Positions 52,498-61,164 of a stretch of 64,000 nucleotides of DNA are shown in pieces. Source of the DNA: Reyranella sp. (GTDB lineage Bacteria > Pseudomonadota > Alphaproteobacteria > Reyranellales > Reyranellaceae); NCBI GenBank assembly GCA_019750135.1, contig JAIEOV010000091.1, positions 24,555 to 88,554 on the forward strand, read 5' to 3'. The notes below the pieces were generated by a model. The model ran no database searches. It saw only the letters and a program-made list of their open reading frames with translations, and was not told where the DNA came from. Both the position numbers and the translations under genes were made by a program. The stretch's first letter is position 1; the number at the start of each line of letters is the position of its first letter.

Positions 52498-53502
52498 TCA
52501 TTCCGCCGCCTTCGGCAGGTTCCAGGCCGAGATGCCGACGTCGATCTGCAGATGACACGCCGCGCGATGCATCAGGCCGACATGGCGCACGGGCGGCGGC
52601 TCGTTCTGGCAGCGCGCCTCGGCCACCGGGCAGCGCGCCGCGAAGGCGCACCCCAGCGGCGCCTTGCCCGGCTCCGGCACCGTCCCCGGAATCGCGGCCA
52701 GCCGACGGCGCGGTCCGGTCAAGGTCGGCAGGGCGGCCAAGAGGCCCTGTGTGTAGGGATGACGTGCGGCGCCGAACAGGTCCTGGCCCATCGCCTCCTC
52801 GACCAGCCGGCCGGCATACATGACGGCCACGCGATTGACGTTCTCGGCGACCACGCCGAGGTCGTGGCTGATCAGCACCAGCGCCATGCCGGTGTCGCGC
52901 CGGATGCTGCCCAGCAAGGCCAGGATCTGCGCCTGGATGGTGGCGTCGAGCGCCGTCGTCGGTTCGTCGGCGATCAAGAGGTCGGGCTCGCCGGCCAGCG
53001 CCATGGCGATCATGACGCGCTGGTTCAGCCCGCCGGAGAGCTGGTGCGGATAATCGCCGAGCCGGCGCTTGGCGTCGGCAATGCCGACTTGGTCGAACAG
53101 GCGCAACGCCGCGGCCTCGGCGGCCGCGCCCTTGAGGCCGCGATGCAGGCTCAGCGCCTCGACGAGCTGCCAGCCGATGCGATGCACCGGGTTGAGGCAG
53201 CTCGACGGGTCCTGGAAGATCATGGCGATGCGCTTGCCGCGGACGCCTTCGAGCATCTTCGGCGCGGCGCCGATCAACTGCTGCTTGTCGATCCGCACCG
53301 AGCCGCGCACGCGGGCGCGCGCCGGCAGCAGGCCGAGCGCCGCCAGCCAGGTCACGCTCTTGCCCGAGCCCGATTCGCCCACGATGCCCAGCGCCTCGCC
53401 CGGCGCGATCGCGAGATCGACGCCGTCGACGGCGCGCAAGCTTCGTCCGTCTCTCTCGAAATCGACGGTGAGGCCCGCGATCTCGACCAGCGGAGCGGTC
53501 AT
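52498..53502 (-). CDS. Dipeptide-type ABC ATPase (DppD/OppD family)
   Basis: A 334-residue ATPase with Walker A GESGSGKSV, Q-loop MIFQDPSSCLNPVHR, a slightly altered signature LSGGLNQR, Walker B LLIADEPTTALDAT and the C-terminal Cys motif (CAFAARCPVAEARC). It starts 17 bp after the binding-protein stop. Confidence 0.95.
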   Translation of the reverse strand: MTAPLVEIAGLTVDFERDGRSLRAVDGVDLAIAPGEALGIVGESGSGKSVTWLAALGLLPARARVRGSVRIDKQQLIGAAPKMLEGVRGKRIAMIFQDPSSCLNPVHRIGWQLVEALSLHRGLKGAAAEAAALRLFDQVGIADAKRRLGDYPHQLSGGLNQRVMIAMALAGEPDLLIADEPTTALDATIQAQILALLGSIRRDTGMALVLISHDLGVVAENVNRVAVMYAGRLVEEAMGQDLFGAARHPYTQGLLAALPTLTGPRRRLAAIPGTVPEPGKAPLGCAFAARCPVAEARCQNEPPPVRHVGLMHRAACHLQIDVGISAWNLPKAAE

Positions 53503-53519
53503 CGCCCGTTGCCCTCCGC

Positions 53520-55157
53520 TCAGTTGGTGGCGAAGTTGACGGTGCGGAACTCCATCGCGAAGGAGGGCGAGGCCTTCCAGCGGATGTCCTTGCGCTTGGC
53601 GGTGAAGGTCGCGTTCTGGTGCAGCACGGTGTAGGCTGGGTCCTCGCGCTCGCAGATCACCAGCATGCGGGCGAACATGGCCTTGCGCTTGGCCATGTCG
53701 GTCTCGACCTCGAGGGCGGCCGACAGCTTGTTCATCTCCTCGTTGGTCCATTCGCCGACCTGCTGCTGCTGGCCCTGCGGGCCGTGCTGCGCCACGATCG
53801 AGGAGATCGGGTCGTTGAAGCCCGCACTGTTCGACCAGTCGCGCACGGCGCGCGGGCTGTTGGTCTCGAAGATCTGCTGCCAGTTCTCCTTCATCTCGAT
53901 CGGCACGTTCAGGCCGACCTGGCGCCACATCTCGACCAGCACCTGCGCCGTCGCCGCCTGGTTCGTGTAGTAGTTGTTGAGCAGGCGGTAGGGGATCGGC
54001 TCGCCCTTGTAGCCCGCGTCCTTCAGGAGCTGCTTCGCCTTGGCCGGGTCGAAGGCCGGCACCGTCCAGTTGTCGACGAACATCGGGCCGTAGAATTCCC
54101 ACTGCAGGCCGGCCGGCACGCGGGTGCGGCCCGACCACAGCGCCTCGACGATGGCCTGGCGATCGATCGCATGGGTGAAGGCCTGGCGGATGCGCGGGTC
54201 GGCCAGCCGCGGATGGTTCTTGTCGAACACCGTCAGGCGATGATTGACGATGGTGCTGCCCAAAACCTCGAACTTGGGGTTCTTCTCGATGCCCGGGATC
54301 TGGTCGGGCGGCACGTCGCAGATGAAGTCGAACTGGCCGGCCAGCAGGCCGTTGATGCGGGTCGCGACCTCGGGCACCACGACCAGGCGCACGCTCTTGA
54401 GCGGCGGGCGGCCGCCCCAGTAGTCGTCATGCGCGTCGATCATCAGCGACTGGTCGGGCACGAACTCGCGCACCTTGTAGGGGCCGGTGGCGACCGGCGC
54501 CCGCGACCAGTCCATCCAGGTCTTGGCCTGCTCGAAGGCGCGGCGCGAGACGATGTCGCTGCCCATGCGGCCCAACCGGCCCTCCAGGGTGACGTCGGGC
54601 GTGCGGTTGGTGAAGCGCACGGTGTACTTGTCGATCGCCTCGACCTTTTCCAGCGCCGGCAACAGGCGCTTGGCGACGGCCGGCACCTCGGGCGGCAGCG
54701 CCTTGCCCTGCACCGAATCGCGGATCAGCACCGAGGTGAACAGCGTCTTGTTGGAGGTGATGTCGTAGTCCGGGCCGAACATGCGCTCGCGGCTGAAGGT
54801 GAAGACCACGTCGTCGGCCGTCATCTCGTCGCCGTTGTGGAACTTCACGCCCTTGCGCAGGGTGAACTCGACGGTGCGCTCGTCGAGCCGCTTCCAGCTC
54901 TCGGCCACGCCCGGCACCGATTCGAGCTTGCCCAGCAGGTTCTGCATGATCAGCGGCTCGAACAGGAAGGAGAAGACGCGCTGGCCGACGTTCGACTGCT
55001 CGCGCAACGGCTCGAGCGAGGCCGAGTTGGCGATCTGCTGGACGGCGATGGTGATGCTGGGCCGCTGGTCGGCCTGGCCGATGGCGATGCGCGGCAGGCC
55101 GAGGCTGGCGGCGGCGAGGCCGGTGGTGGCGATCAGACGGCGGCGGCGCAGGAACAT
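53520..55157 (-). CDS. Dipeptide-type ABC transporter, periplasmic binding protein
   Basis: A 545-residue SBP_bac_5 protein starting at 55157 with GGGAG upstream. The leader MFLRRRRLIATTGLAAASLG resembles a twin-arginine signal. Landmarks are TLRKGVKFHNGDEMTADDVVF, VATGPYKVREFVPDQS and AFTHAIDRQAIVEALW. It lies upstream of its own D-F-B-C genes and is quite different from the two orphan copies at 15764-19325. Nothing more is seen in the 203-bp divergent gap to aqpZ. Confidence 0.95.
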   Translation of the reverse strand: MFLRRRRLIATTGLAAASLGLPRIAIGQADQRPSITIAVQQIANSASLEPLREQSNVGQRVFSFLFEPLIMQNLLGKLESVPGVAESWKRLDERTVEFTLRKGVKFHNGDEMTADDVVFTFSRERMFGPDYDITSNKTLFTSVLIRDSVQGKALPPEVPAVAKRLLPALEKVEAIDKYTVRFTNRTPDVTLEGRLGRMGSDIVSRRAFEQAKTWMDWSRAPVATGPYKVREFVPDQSLMIDAHDDYWGGRPPLKSVRLVVVPEVATRINGLLAGQFDFICDVPPDQIPGIEKNPKFEVLGSTIVNHRLTVFDKNHPRLADPRIRQAFTHAIDRQAIVEALWSGRTRVPAGLQWEFYGPMFVDNWTVPAFDPAKAKQLLKDAGYKGEPIPYRLLNNYYTNQAATAQVLVEMWRQVGLNVPIEMKENWQQIFETNSPRAVRDWSNSAGFNDPISSIVAQHGPQGQQQQVGEWTNEEMNKLSAALEVETDMAKRKAMFARMLVICEREDPAYTVLHQNATFTAKRKDIRWKASPSFAMEFRTVNFATN

Positions 55158-55360
55158 GGTGCGAACTCCCTGAAGAAGGTGGCACGCTATTCCGGTTGGA
55201 TGACCGATCGGTTTCGGTCTTATGACGCTTCGTTTGTGCAGTGCGGCAGATATCCCCGGTGATGGGTGCGAGGGGACCAAGAAGTGCAGAAAACAGGCAG
55301 CCCCACTGTCCCCACATCCGCTAGAATTGGCCGGACGTTCGCAATCGGGGGAGAACGATC

Positions 55361-56059
55361 ATGCCAATGACCAATCGGCTCTATGCCGAGTTTCTCGGAA
55401 CGGCTTGGCTCGTCCTGGGCGGCTGCGGCAGCGCGGTGCTGGCCGCGGCCTTTCCTCAGGTCGGCATCGGCTTTGCCGGCGTGGCGCTCGCCTTCGGCCT
55501 GACGGTGGTGACCATGGCCTACGCCGTGGCGCCGGTGTCGGGCGCACATTTCAATCCGGCAATCACCGTCGGCCTGGCCTTCGGCGGGCGCTTCCCGTGG
55601 AGCGAGGTGGTGCAGTACGTGGTCGCCCAGGTGCTGGGCGGCATCGCCGGCGCGGCCGTCCTCTACGTCATCGCGACCGGCCGGGCGGAGACCGGGATCG
55701 GCAGCTTCGCCACCAACGGCTTCGGCGAGCACTCGCCCGGGGGCTACGGCCTGCTCGCCGCCGCCGTCTGCGAGGTGGTGATGACCTTCGCCTTCGTCAC
55801 CGTGATCCTGGGCGTCACCGACAAGCGCGCCGTGACCTTCGCCCCGGCCGCGCCGCTGGCCATCGGCCTCACCCTCACCTTGATCCACCTGATCAGCATT
55901 CCCGTCACCAACACCTCGGTGAACCCGGCGCGCAGCACGGCGCCAGCGGTATTCGTGGGCGGGGCCGCGCTGGCCCAGCTCTGGCTGTTCTGGGTGGCGC
56001 CCCTGGTCGGCGGGGCAATCGCCGGCCTGGCCTACGGGCTGCTTGGCCGCAAGGACTGA
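55361..56059 (+). CDS. aqpZ: Aquaporin Z-like water channel
   Basis: A 232-residue MIP-family protein with six membrane helices and two NPA motifs (HFNPAIT at 65-67, SVNPARS at 188-190). The selectivity-filter residues Phe45, His176, Thr185 and Arg191 match the water-specific AqpZ set, not the glycerol facilitator set. Confidence 0.96.
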   Translation: MPMTNRLYAEFLGTAWLVLGGCGSAVLAAAFPQVGIGFAGVALAFGLTVVTMAYAVAPVSGAHFNPAITVGLAFGGRFPWSEVVQYVVAQVLGGIAGAAVLYVIATGRAETGIGSFATNGFGEHSPGGYGLLAAAVCEVVMTFAFVTVILGVTDKRAVTFAPAAPLAIGLTLTLIHLISIPVTNTSVNPARSTAPAVFVGGAALAQLWLFWVAPLVGGAIAGLAYGLLGRKD

Positions 56060-56105
56060 CGGCGCCTCCTGCGGGGACTAGGATGGCCGTCGGGAGGAAT
56101 CAGCC

Positions 56106-56465
56106 ATGACCATCATCAACCGCCTGGCCTGTCTCACCGTTGTTGCAATGCTGCCGTCGGTCGCCTCGGCGCAGTCGGTCAATTTCTGGCTGGCTGCCCT
56201 GCCTGGCAACATCCAGGGATGCATTGCGCTCGATCCCCAGTTCACCCGCGAGCACACCTTCACCCTGAAGGATGGTCAGGCCGAGCTCACCTCGCCGGGC
56301 GGCGTAAACACCAAGCTGAAGATGGCCAAGCCCAACGTCTATGAGACCGACTACCAGCTCGGCGGCCGCCATTTCCATGTGGTGGCCGATCTCTCGGTGA
56401 CGCCGCGCACGCTCACCGTCACCGAGAAGAACCTGGGCTGCAAGTGGACGGCCAAGAAGGAGTAG
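56106..56465 (+). CDS. Small secreted protein of unknown function
   Basis: A 119-residue protein with a signal peptide (1-23, ASA cleavage) and GGAGG upstream. The mature beta-rich domain has GNIQGCIALDPQF and NLGCKWTAKKE, whose two Cys could form a disulphide. I recognise no family. Confidence 0.75.
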   Translation: MTIINRLACLTVVAMLPSVASAQSVNFWLAALPGNIQGCIALDPQFTREHTFTLKDGQAELTSPGGVNTKLKMAKPNVYETDYQLGGRHFHVVADLSVTPRTLTVTEKNLGCKWTAKKE

Positions 56466-56495
56466 GTCTCTGGCCGTTTGTCGACGCCGAATGAA

Positions 56496-58589
56496 ATGAA
56501 CGGGTCGCGACGCTCCATTCCGTTCCACGTCACGCTTCTGACGTTGATGGTGCTGATCGTGCTGCCGCTGGCCGCGGCGCTGCTGTGGCTGGGCTGGCGC
56601 TCGGTCGACCAGCTCGAGGATCGCAGCATCCGCCATCGCATGGCCGCCCTCGACAGCGCCGTCGAGGGCTTCCTGACGTCGGGCCTGCGCGTCGTGGTGG
56701 CGATCGGCACCACGCTTGCCGAGACGCAGGCCTTCGCGCCCGGCAGCACCGTCGCCGACGAGGAGCGGCTGCGCCAGTTCGCCACGATCATCGAGCGCTA
56801 TCCGGCGATGGCCGCAATCTATGTCGGCTATGACGACGGGCGCTTCCTCTATGTTGGCCGAACCGAGTCGCTGGCGATCAGCCAGCGCCTGGAGTTCGAC
56901 GCGCCGGATGCGCCCTCGCTGCTGGTGCGCACGTTGGTGGCCGGCGAGGGCCCGCGCCAGGAGACCTGGTGGTTCCAGCTCGCCGACGGTAGCCGGTCGC
57001 CAACCCAGACGCGCCTGCTCGACTTCGATCCGCGCGTCAGGCCCTGGTACATCGACGCGATGGCCGCCAAGGGTCCGGTGCTGACCGAGCCATACACCTT
57101 CGCCCAGGCCAATGTCGTCGGCGTGTCGGCCGGCATGCCGCTGCGGCAGGGCGGCGTGATCGGCTTCGACTTCACCCTGAACACGCTGTCGCGCCTGATC
57201 GGCGATTACCGTTTCACGCACAACTCGATCATCATGGTGGCGAGCGATACCGGCACCGTCTTCATGGAATCGGAAGGCTGCCGGATCGACGGTGGGACAT
57301 GCCTGCCCGGCGAAGACCAGGTGCGTGCGGCGATGCGTGCGGCCATCAGCCGGGCGGTCGGCAGCGACGCGCGCATCGAGCGCGACATCACCGTGGGTGA
57401 GCGCGACTATCGACTGCTGGTGCACCAGGTGCCGCCGGCGTACGGACGACGCTACATGGTGGTTGCCGCCGTGCCGATCAGCGAGCTCGCGGTCGATTCG
57501 CGGACCCTGCTGGAACGGGCGGCGCTCACCGCGGCGATCGCCGTGGCGCTGGCCATCTTCGGCGTGCTGCTCGCCTCCTTCGTGCTGTCGCGCTCGATCT
57601 CGCGCATCGCCGCCAAGACCGAACGCATCCGCGCGCTCGACTTCTCCGATCGCACGCCGGTCGAAAGCCGCATCACCGAGATCGTGCGCCTGTCCGATTC
57701 GGTCGAGCGCATGCGCGAGGGGCTGGAAGTGTTCGGCCGCTACGTGTCGAAGCACCTCGTCGAGCAGATCATGCACTCGCCCGAGGCCGCGGGCGTCGGC
57801 GGCATGCGGCGCGAGATCACGGTGATGTTCACCGACATCGAAGGCTTCTCGCGCATCGCCGAGACCATGGAGCCCGAGCTGCTGACCAGCCGGCTGTCGC
57901 GCTATTTCGATGCGCTGGGGTCGGCGATCCTCGCCAACCGCGGCACCATCGACAAGTACATCGGCGACAGCATCATGGCGTTCTGGAACGCGCCGGAGCC
58001 CGATCCCGACCACATCGTCAATGCCTGCCGGGCCGCCCTGCAGGCCGCCGCCGCCGGCCGCCAGCTTTCCGACAAATGGCGCCAGCTCGGCCGACCGGGC
58101 TTTCGCACCCGCTTTGGCCTGCACACAGGCCCGGCGGTGGTCGGCAATGTCGGCGCGCGCGAGCACATCAACTACACGCTGGTCGGGGCGGTGGCGAACC
58201 AGGCGTCCCGGCTGGAAGGCCTGAACAAGATGTATCACACCGAGATCCTGGCCAGCGGCGAGGTCGCCGCCGCCACTGCCGGCCACTTCGTCTGGCGCCA
58301 GATCGATCGCATCGTGGCGGCGGGCACGACGGAGGAACACGAGATCCACGAGCCGATGGGCGAGATCGATGCGGCCGCCGGCCATGCCGAATTCCTGGCC
58401 GCCTGGCGCGCCGGCCGGGAAGCCTACGTTGCCGGCCGCTTCGAGGCGGCGCTGGCGGCGTTTCGCGCCGCCGCGGCGCTCAAGCCCGATGACGGGCCGT
58501 GCGGCGTCCTGATCGGGCGCTGCACGGACTTCCTGCGCAGCGGGCCGCCCGCGGGCTGGAACGGCACCTGGCATTTCGACAGCAAATGA
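56496..58589 (+). CDS. Membrane-bound class III adenylate/guanylate cyclase with Cache sensor
   Basis: A 697-residue protein. Membrane segment 12-34, a dCache-type extracytoplasmic domain (about 40-335, with RPWYIDAMAAKGPVLTEPY), second segment 341-365, HAMP-like linker and a cyclase domain (about 435-620). The metal Asps are D447 (FTDIEGFS) and D491 (YIGDSIMAF), and Lys487 (IDKYIGD) is in the base-recognition position, favouring ATP. A C-terminal TPR-like stretch (640-665) follows. It makes a cyclic nucleotide in response to an external ligand. A TTG at 56478 is an alternative start. Confidence 0.93.
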   Translation: MNGSRRSIPFHVTLLTLMVLIVLPLAAALLWLGWRSVDQLEDRSIRHRMAALDSAVEGFLTSGLRVVVAIGTTLAETQAFAPGSTVADEERLRQFATIIERYPAMAAIYVGYDDGRFLYVGRTESLAISQRLEFDAPDAPSLLVRTLVAGEGPRQETWWFQLADGSRSPTQTRLLDFDPRVRPWYIDAMAAKGPVLTEPYTFAQANVVGVSAGMPLRQGGVIGFDFTLNTLSRLIGDYRFTHNSIIMVASDTGTVFMESEGCRIDGGTCLPGEDQVRAAMRAAISRAVGSDARIERDITVGERDYRLLVHQVPPAYGRRYMVVAAVPISELAVDSRTLLERAALTAAIAVALAIFGVLLASFVLSRSISRIAAKTERIRALDFSDRTPVESRITEIVRLSDSVERMREGLEVFGRYVSKHLVEQIMHSPEAAGVGGMRREITVMFTDIEGFSRIAETMEPELLTSRLSRYFDALGSAILANRGTIDKYIGDSIMAFWNAPEPDPDHIVNACRAALQAAAAGRQLSDKWRQLGRPGFRTRFGLHTGPAVVGNVGAREHINYTLVGAVANQASRLEGLNKMYHTEILASGEVAAATAGHFVWRQIDRIVAAGTTEEHEIHEPMGEIDAAAGHAEFLAAWRAGREAYVAGRFEAALAAFRAAAALKPDDGPCGVLIGRCTDFLRSGPPAGWNGTWHFDSK

Positions 58590-58652
58590 CGCTGTCCGAC
58601 GACGCGACAGATAGACCGTTTCTTGTCGAGCCGATAGAATCGAACGGCCTTA

Positions 58653-59024
58653 GTGGAGAGTGACTTGTCCTTGGCCGGGACGCGCGTGTTCATCGTCGAG
58701 GACGAGGCTCTGATCCTGGATACCCTTCAGGACATGCTGGAGGATCTCGGCTGCAAGGTGGTCGAGAGCGCCACGCGCGTGGGCGAGGCCCTGGCCAAGG
58801 TGCCCGCGCTGGCCTTCGATGTCGCCGTCCTCGACGTCAATGTCGCGGGTGAAAGGGTCGATCCGGTCGCCGATCTCCTGGCGAATCGCGGCGTGCCGTT
58901 CCTGTTCGCCACCGGCTACGGCCGATCGTCGCTTGCCGCTGCCCATCGCGAGCGGGTCGTCCTGACCAAGCCCTACCGGAAGGCCGACCTCGAGGCGGCG
59001 CTGGCGGCCGTCCTGTCGAGGTGA
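58653..59024 (+). CDS. Single-domain response regulator
   Basis: A 123-residue receiver domain: acidic pair Glu16/Asp17, phospho-acceptor Asp61 (VAVLDVNVAG), FATGYG with Thr87, and Lys106 (LTKPY). The FATGYG-type end is typical of regulators paired with HWE kinases in alphaproteobacteria. GTG (58653) has no ribosome-binding site, while the TTG at 58665 follows GGAG by 6 bp, so the true start may be the TTG. Its stop overlaps the kinase ATG. Confidence 0.92.
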   Translation: MESDLSLAGTRVFIVEDEALILDTLQDMLEDLGCKVVESATRVGEALAKVPALAFDVAVLDVNVAGERVDPVADLLANRGVPFLFATGYGRSSLAAAHRERVVLTKPYRKADLEAALAAVLSR

Positions 59025-61069
59025 TGGCCGTGTCCGAGCCCGGCACTGTCTCAGCGAGAAAGGGCCACTCGGCCGCCGTCCATCTCATCGTTTTCGCCCT
59101 GGTCGTCGCGGCACCCCTTTTGCTGCTGGTCGGCGCGCTGCTCTATCGCTCGGTGACCTTGGAGGGCGAGCAGATCAGGCAGCGTATCGGCCAGGTCCTG
59201 CAGGCCCTGGTCGCCGACCTCGACCGCGACATGGAGCGGCGCATCGCCATCCTGGAGACGCTGTCGACCTCGCCGCTGCTGATGGCGGGAGACTGGCCGG
59301 CCTTCTATGCCCAGGCCAAGCAGGCCCTGGGCAGCCGGGCCTACCTTGTCCTGGTCGACGCCGACGGCCACCAGCTCGTCAATACCTACGTGCCGTACGG
59401 CGAGGCGCCGAAAATGACGGGCGATCCGGCGACACTGCAGAGGATGAAGCAGGATCCGCGCCCGATCATTTCCGACCTCTTCACCAGCCTGGTGGTGCGG
59501 CAGCCGGTCTACAACATCTCCATCCCGGTAATGCGCGACAAGGAGCTACGCTACGTCATGAGCCTCGGCCTGCTGCCCGAGGACCTGCGTGCCCTGCTGC
59601 AGAGCCAGAGCCTGCCGTCGGACTGGACGGCGGCGATCTGGGACGGCAACGGCATCACCGTGGCGCGCACGCACGACCAGGCGCGTTTCCTGGGTACGGC
59701 CGTGCCGAGACATCTCATGCGGTTGCAGCCGCAAAAGGTCGTGCGGACCACGAACATCGAAGGCGGGGAGGCATTGATCGCCGTCGGCCGGAGCCATTGG
59801 TCGAACTGGACGATCGACGTCTCCTTCCCGGCAGCCCTGGTCGATCGCCAGCTGCGAGATTCCCTCCTGTTCTGGGGCGCCACCATCCTCCTGATGGCCG
59901 GCCTCGCCGTCGGTCTTGCCTTCCTGTTCGGCCGGGCGCTGACGCGGCCGCTGGCGGCTGCCACCGCGGCGGCCGGCGCGCTGGGTCGTGGCCGGCCCTT
60001 CACCATCGCCGCGTCAAGCATCCGCGAGGTCAATGCCGTCGGCGAGGCGCTGCAACGCGCCCGGAACGATCTCGAGCAGGGTTCGGCGGCGCTGCGGCGA
60101 AGCGAGGAGCAGTTGCGCACGGCGGCCGAGGCGGCGCAGTTCGGGGCGCACGAATACGACGTGGTGCACGATCGCACGGTGCGCTCGCCGCAGTTCCTCA
60201 GGATCCTGGGCGCCGACGAGGCCGAGACCGCAGGCACGTTCGATGCCGGACTGGATTTCGTCCATCCCGACGACCGCGAATCGACCCGCCAGCGCAAGCA
60301 GCAGATCCTGGTGGGCGCCGGCGACCACTACCAGCTCGAATACCGTATCCGCCGACGCGACGGCCATGTGCGCTGGGTGATGGATCGCGGCCAGGTGATA
60401 CGCGATGCCAGCGGCAAGCCGCTGCGCGTCATCGGCGTCGTGCTCGACATCACCGAGATCAAGGAAGCCGAGCTGCGCCAGTACCTGCTGTTCGACGAGC
60501 TGAACCACCGGGTGAAGAACACGCTGGCGATCGTCCAGGCGCTCGCCCAGCAGACCCTGCGCACGCGCCCCGACCCGCAGCAATTCGCCGAGGCTTTCTC
60601 CGACCGTCTGGGGTCGCTGGCCCGCGCCCACAGCCTGCTCACCAACGATTCCTGGCGCGGCGCGCCCTTGCGCGACATCGTGATGACGGCGCTCGAGGCC
60701 TTCGTCGACGAAGGCCGGCCGGTCGAGATTGCCGGCGATGAGGTGCTGATCCCGGCGACCACGACGATCACGCTCAGTCTTATGCTGCACGAGCTTGCCA
60801 CCAACGCCGCGAAGTACGGCGCGCTCTCCGTCGCCGAGGGCCGGCTGTCGATCCGCTGGAGCGCCGCCGAATCGAGCTCGAGCATCGCGATCGACCTGCA
60901 CTGGCAGGAGGACGGCGGCCCGCCGGTGTCGCCGCCCAAGGACCGCGGCTTCGGCTCGCGCCTGCTGGCCGGCAGCGCCCGGCAGCTCGGTGCAGCGTTC
61001 GAGGTCGTCTATGCGCCGCAAGGCCTGCGCTGCCGCCTGCGCTTCTCGGTGACGCTGGTGGAGGATTAG
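59024..61069 (+). CDS. HWE-family sensor histidine kinase with Cache and PAS domains
   Basis: A 681-residue protein. Membrane segments 19-41 and 283-303 bracket an extracytoplasmic Cache-like domain (about 45-280), followed by a PAS domain (365-480), the HWE H-box with His495 (ELNHRVKNTLAIVQA), the N-box HELATNAAKYGALS (Asn594) and the HWE motif His626-Trp627-x-Glu629 (HWQEDGGPPV). It phosphorylates the adjacent receiver and possibly the general-stress phospho-relay (inference). Translation is coupled to the regulator by TGATG. Confidence 0.95.
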   Translation: MAVSEPGTVSARKGHSAAVHLIVFALVVAAPLLLLVGALLYRSVTLEGEQIRQRIGQVLQALVADLDRDMERRIAILETLSTSPLLMAGDWPAFYAQAKQALGSRAYLVLVDADGHQLVNTYVPYGEAPKMTGDPATLQRMKQDPRPIISDLFTSLVVRQPVYNISIPVMRDKELRYVMSLGLLPEDLRALLQSQSLPSDWTAAIWDGNGITVARTHDQARFLGTAVPRHLMRLQPQKVVRTTNIEGGEALIAVGRSHWSNWTIDVSFPAALVDRQLRDSLLFWGATILLMAGLAVGLAFLFGRALTRPLAAATAAAGALGRGRPFTIAASSIREVNAVGEALQRARNDLEQGSAALRRSEEQLRTAAEAAQFGAHEYDVVHDRTVRSPQFLRILGADEAETAGTFDAGLDFVHPDDRESTRQRKQQILVGAGDHYQLEYRIRRRDGHVRWVMDRGQVIRDASGKPLRVIGVVLDITEIKEAELRQYLLFDELNHRVKNTLAIVQALAQQTLRTRPDPQQFAEAFSDRLGSLARAHSLLTNDSWRGAPLRDIVMTALEAFVDEGRPVEIAGDEVLIPATTTITLSLMLHELATNAAKYGALSVAEGRLSIRWSAAESSSSIAIDLHWQEDGGPPVSPPKDRGFGSRLLAGSARQLGAAFEVVYAPQGLRCRLRFSVTLVED

Positions 61070-61087
61070 ATCTCTTGCCGGCCCCTC

Positions 61088-61117
61088 GTATGGCAGCGCG
61101 CGACGTCGCTGTCATAC
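61088..61117. promoter_or_regulatory. Imperfect inverted repeat after the kinase gene
   Basis: GTATGGCAGCG (61088-61098) and CGCTGTCATAC (61107-61117) are 11-bp arms with one mismatch, 18 bp after the kinase stop and 47 bp before the outer-membrane gene. It could be an operator of the next gene or a terminator without a T-run. Confidence 0.45.
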
Positions 61118-61164
61118 GCCGCCTTGCATGCCGTTGTAACCGTCATTAACGAAGATCGTTCCTG

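Noticed and set aside
61125..61164. A sequence resembling an EcfG (GGAAC..GTT) promoter before the outer-membrane gene
   Set aside because: GGAAC with a GGTT at near-correct spacing is on the minus strand, pointing back into the kinase gene, and the -10 is not a good match.
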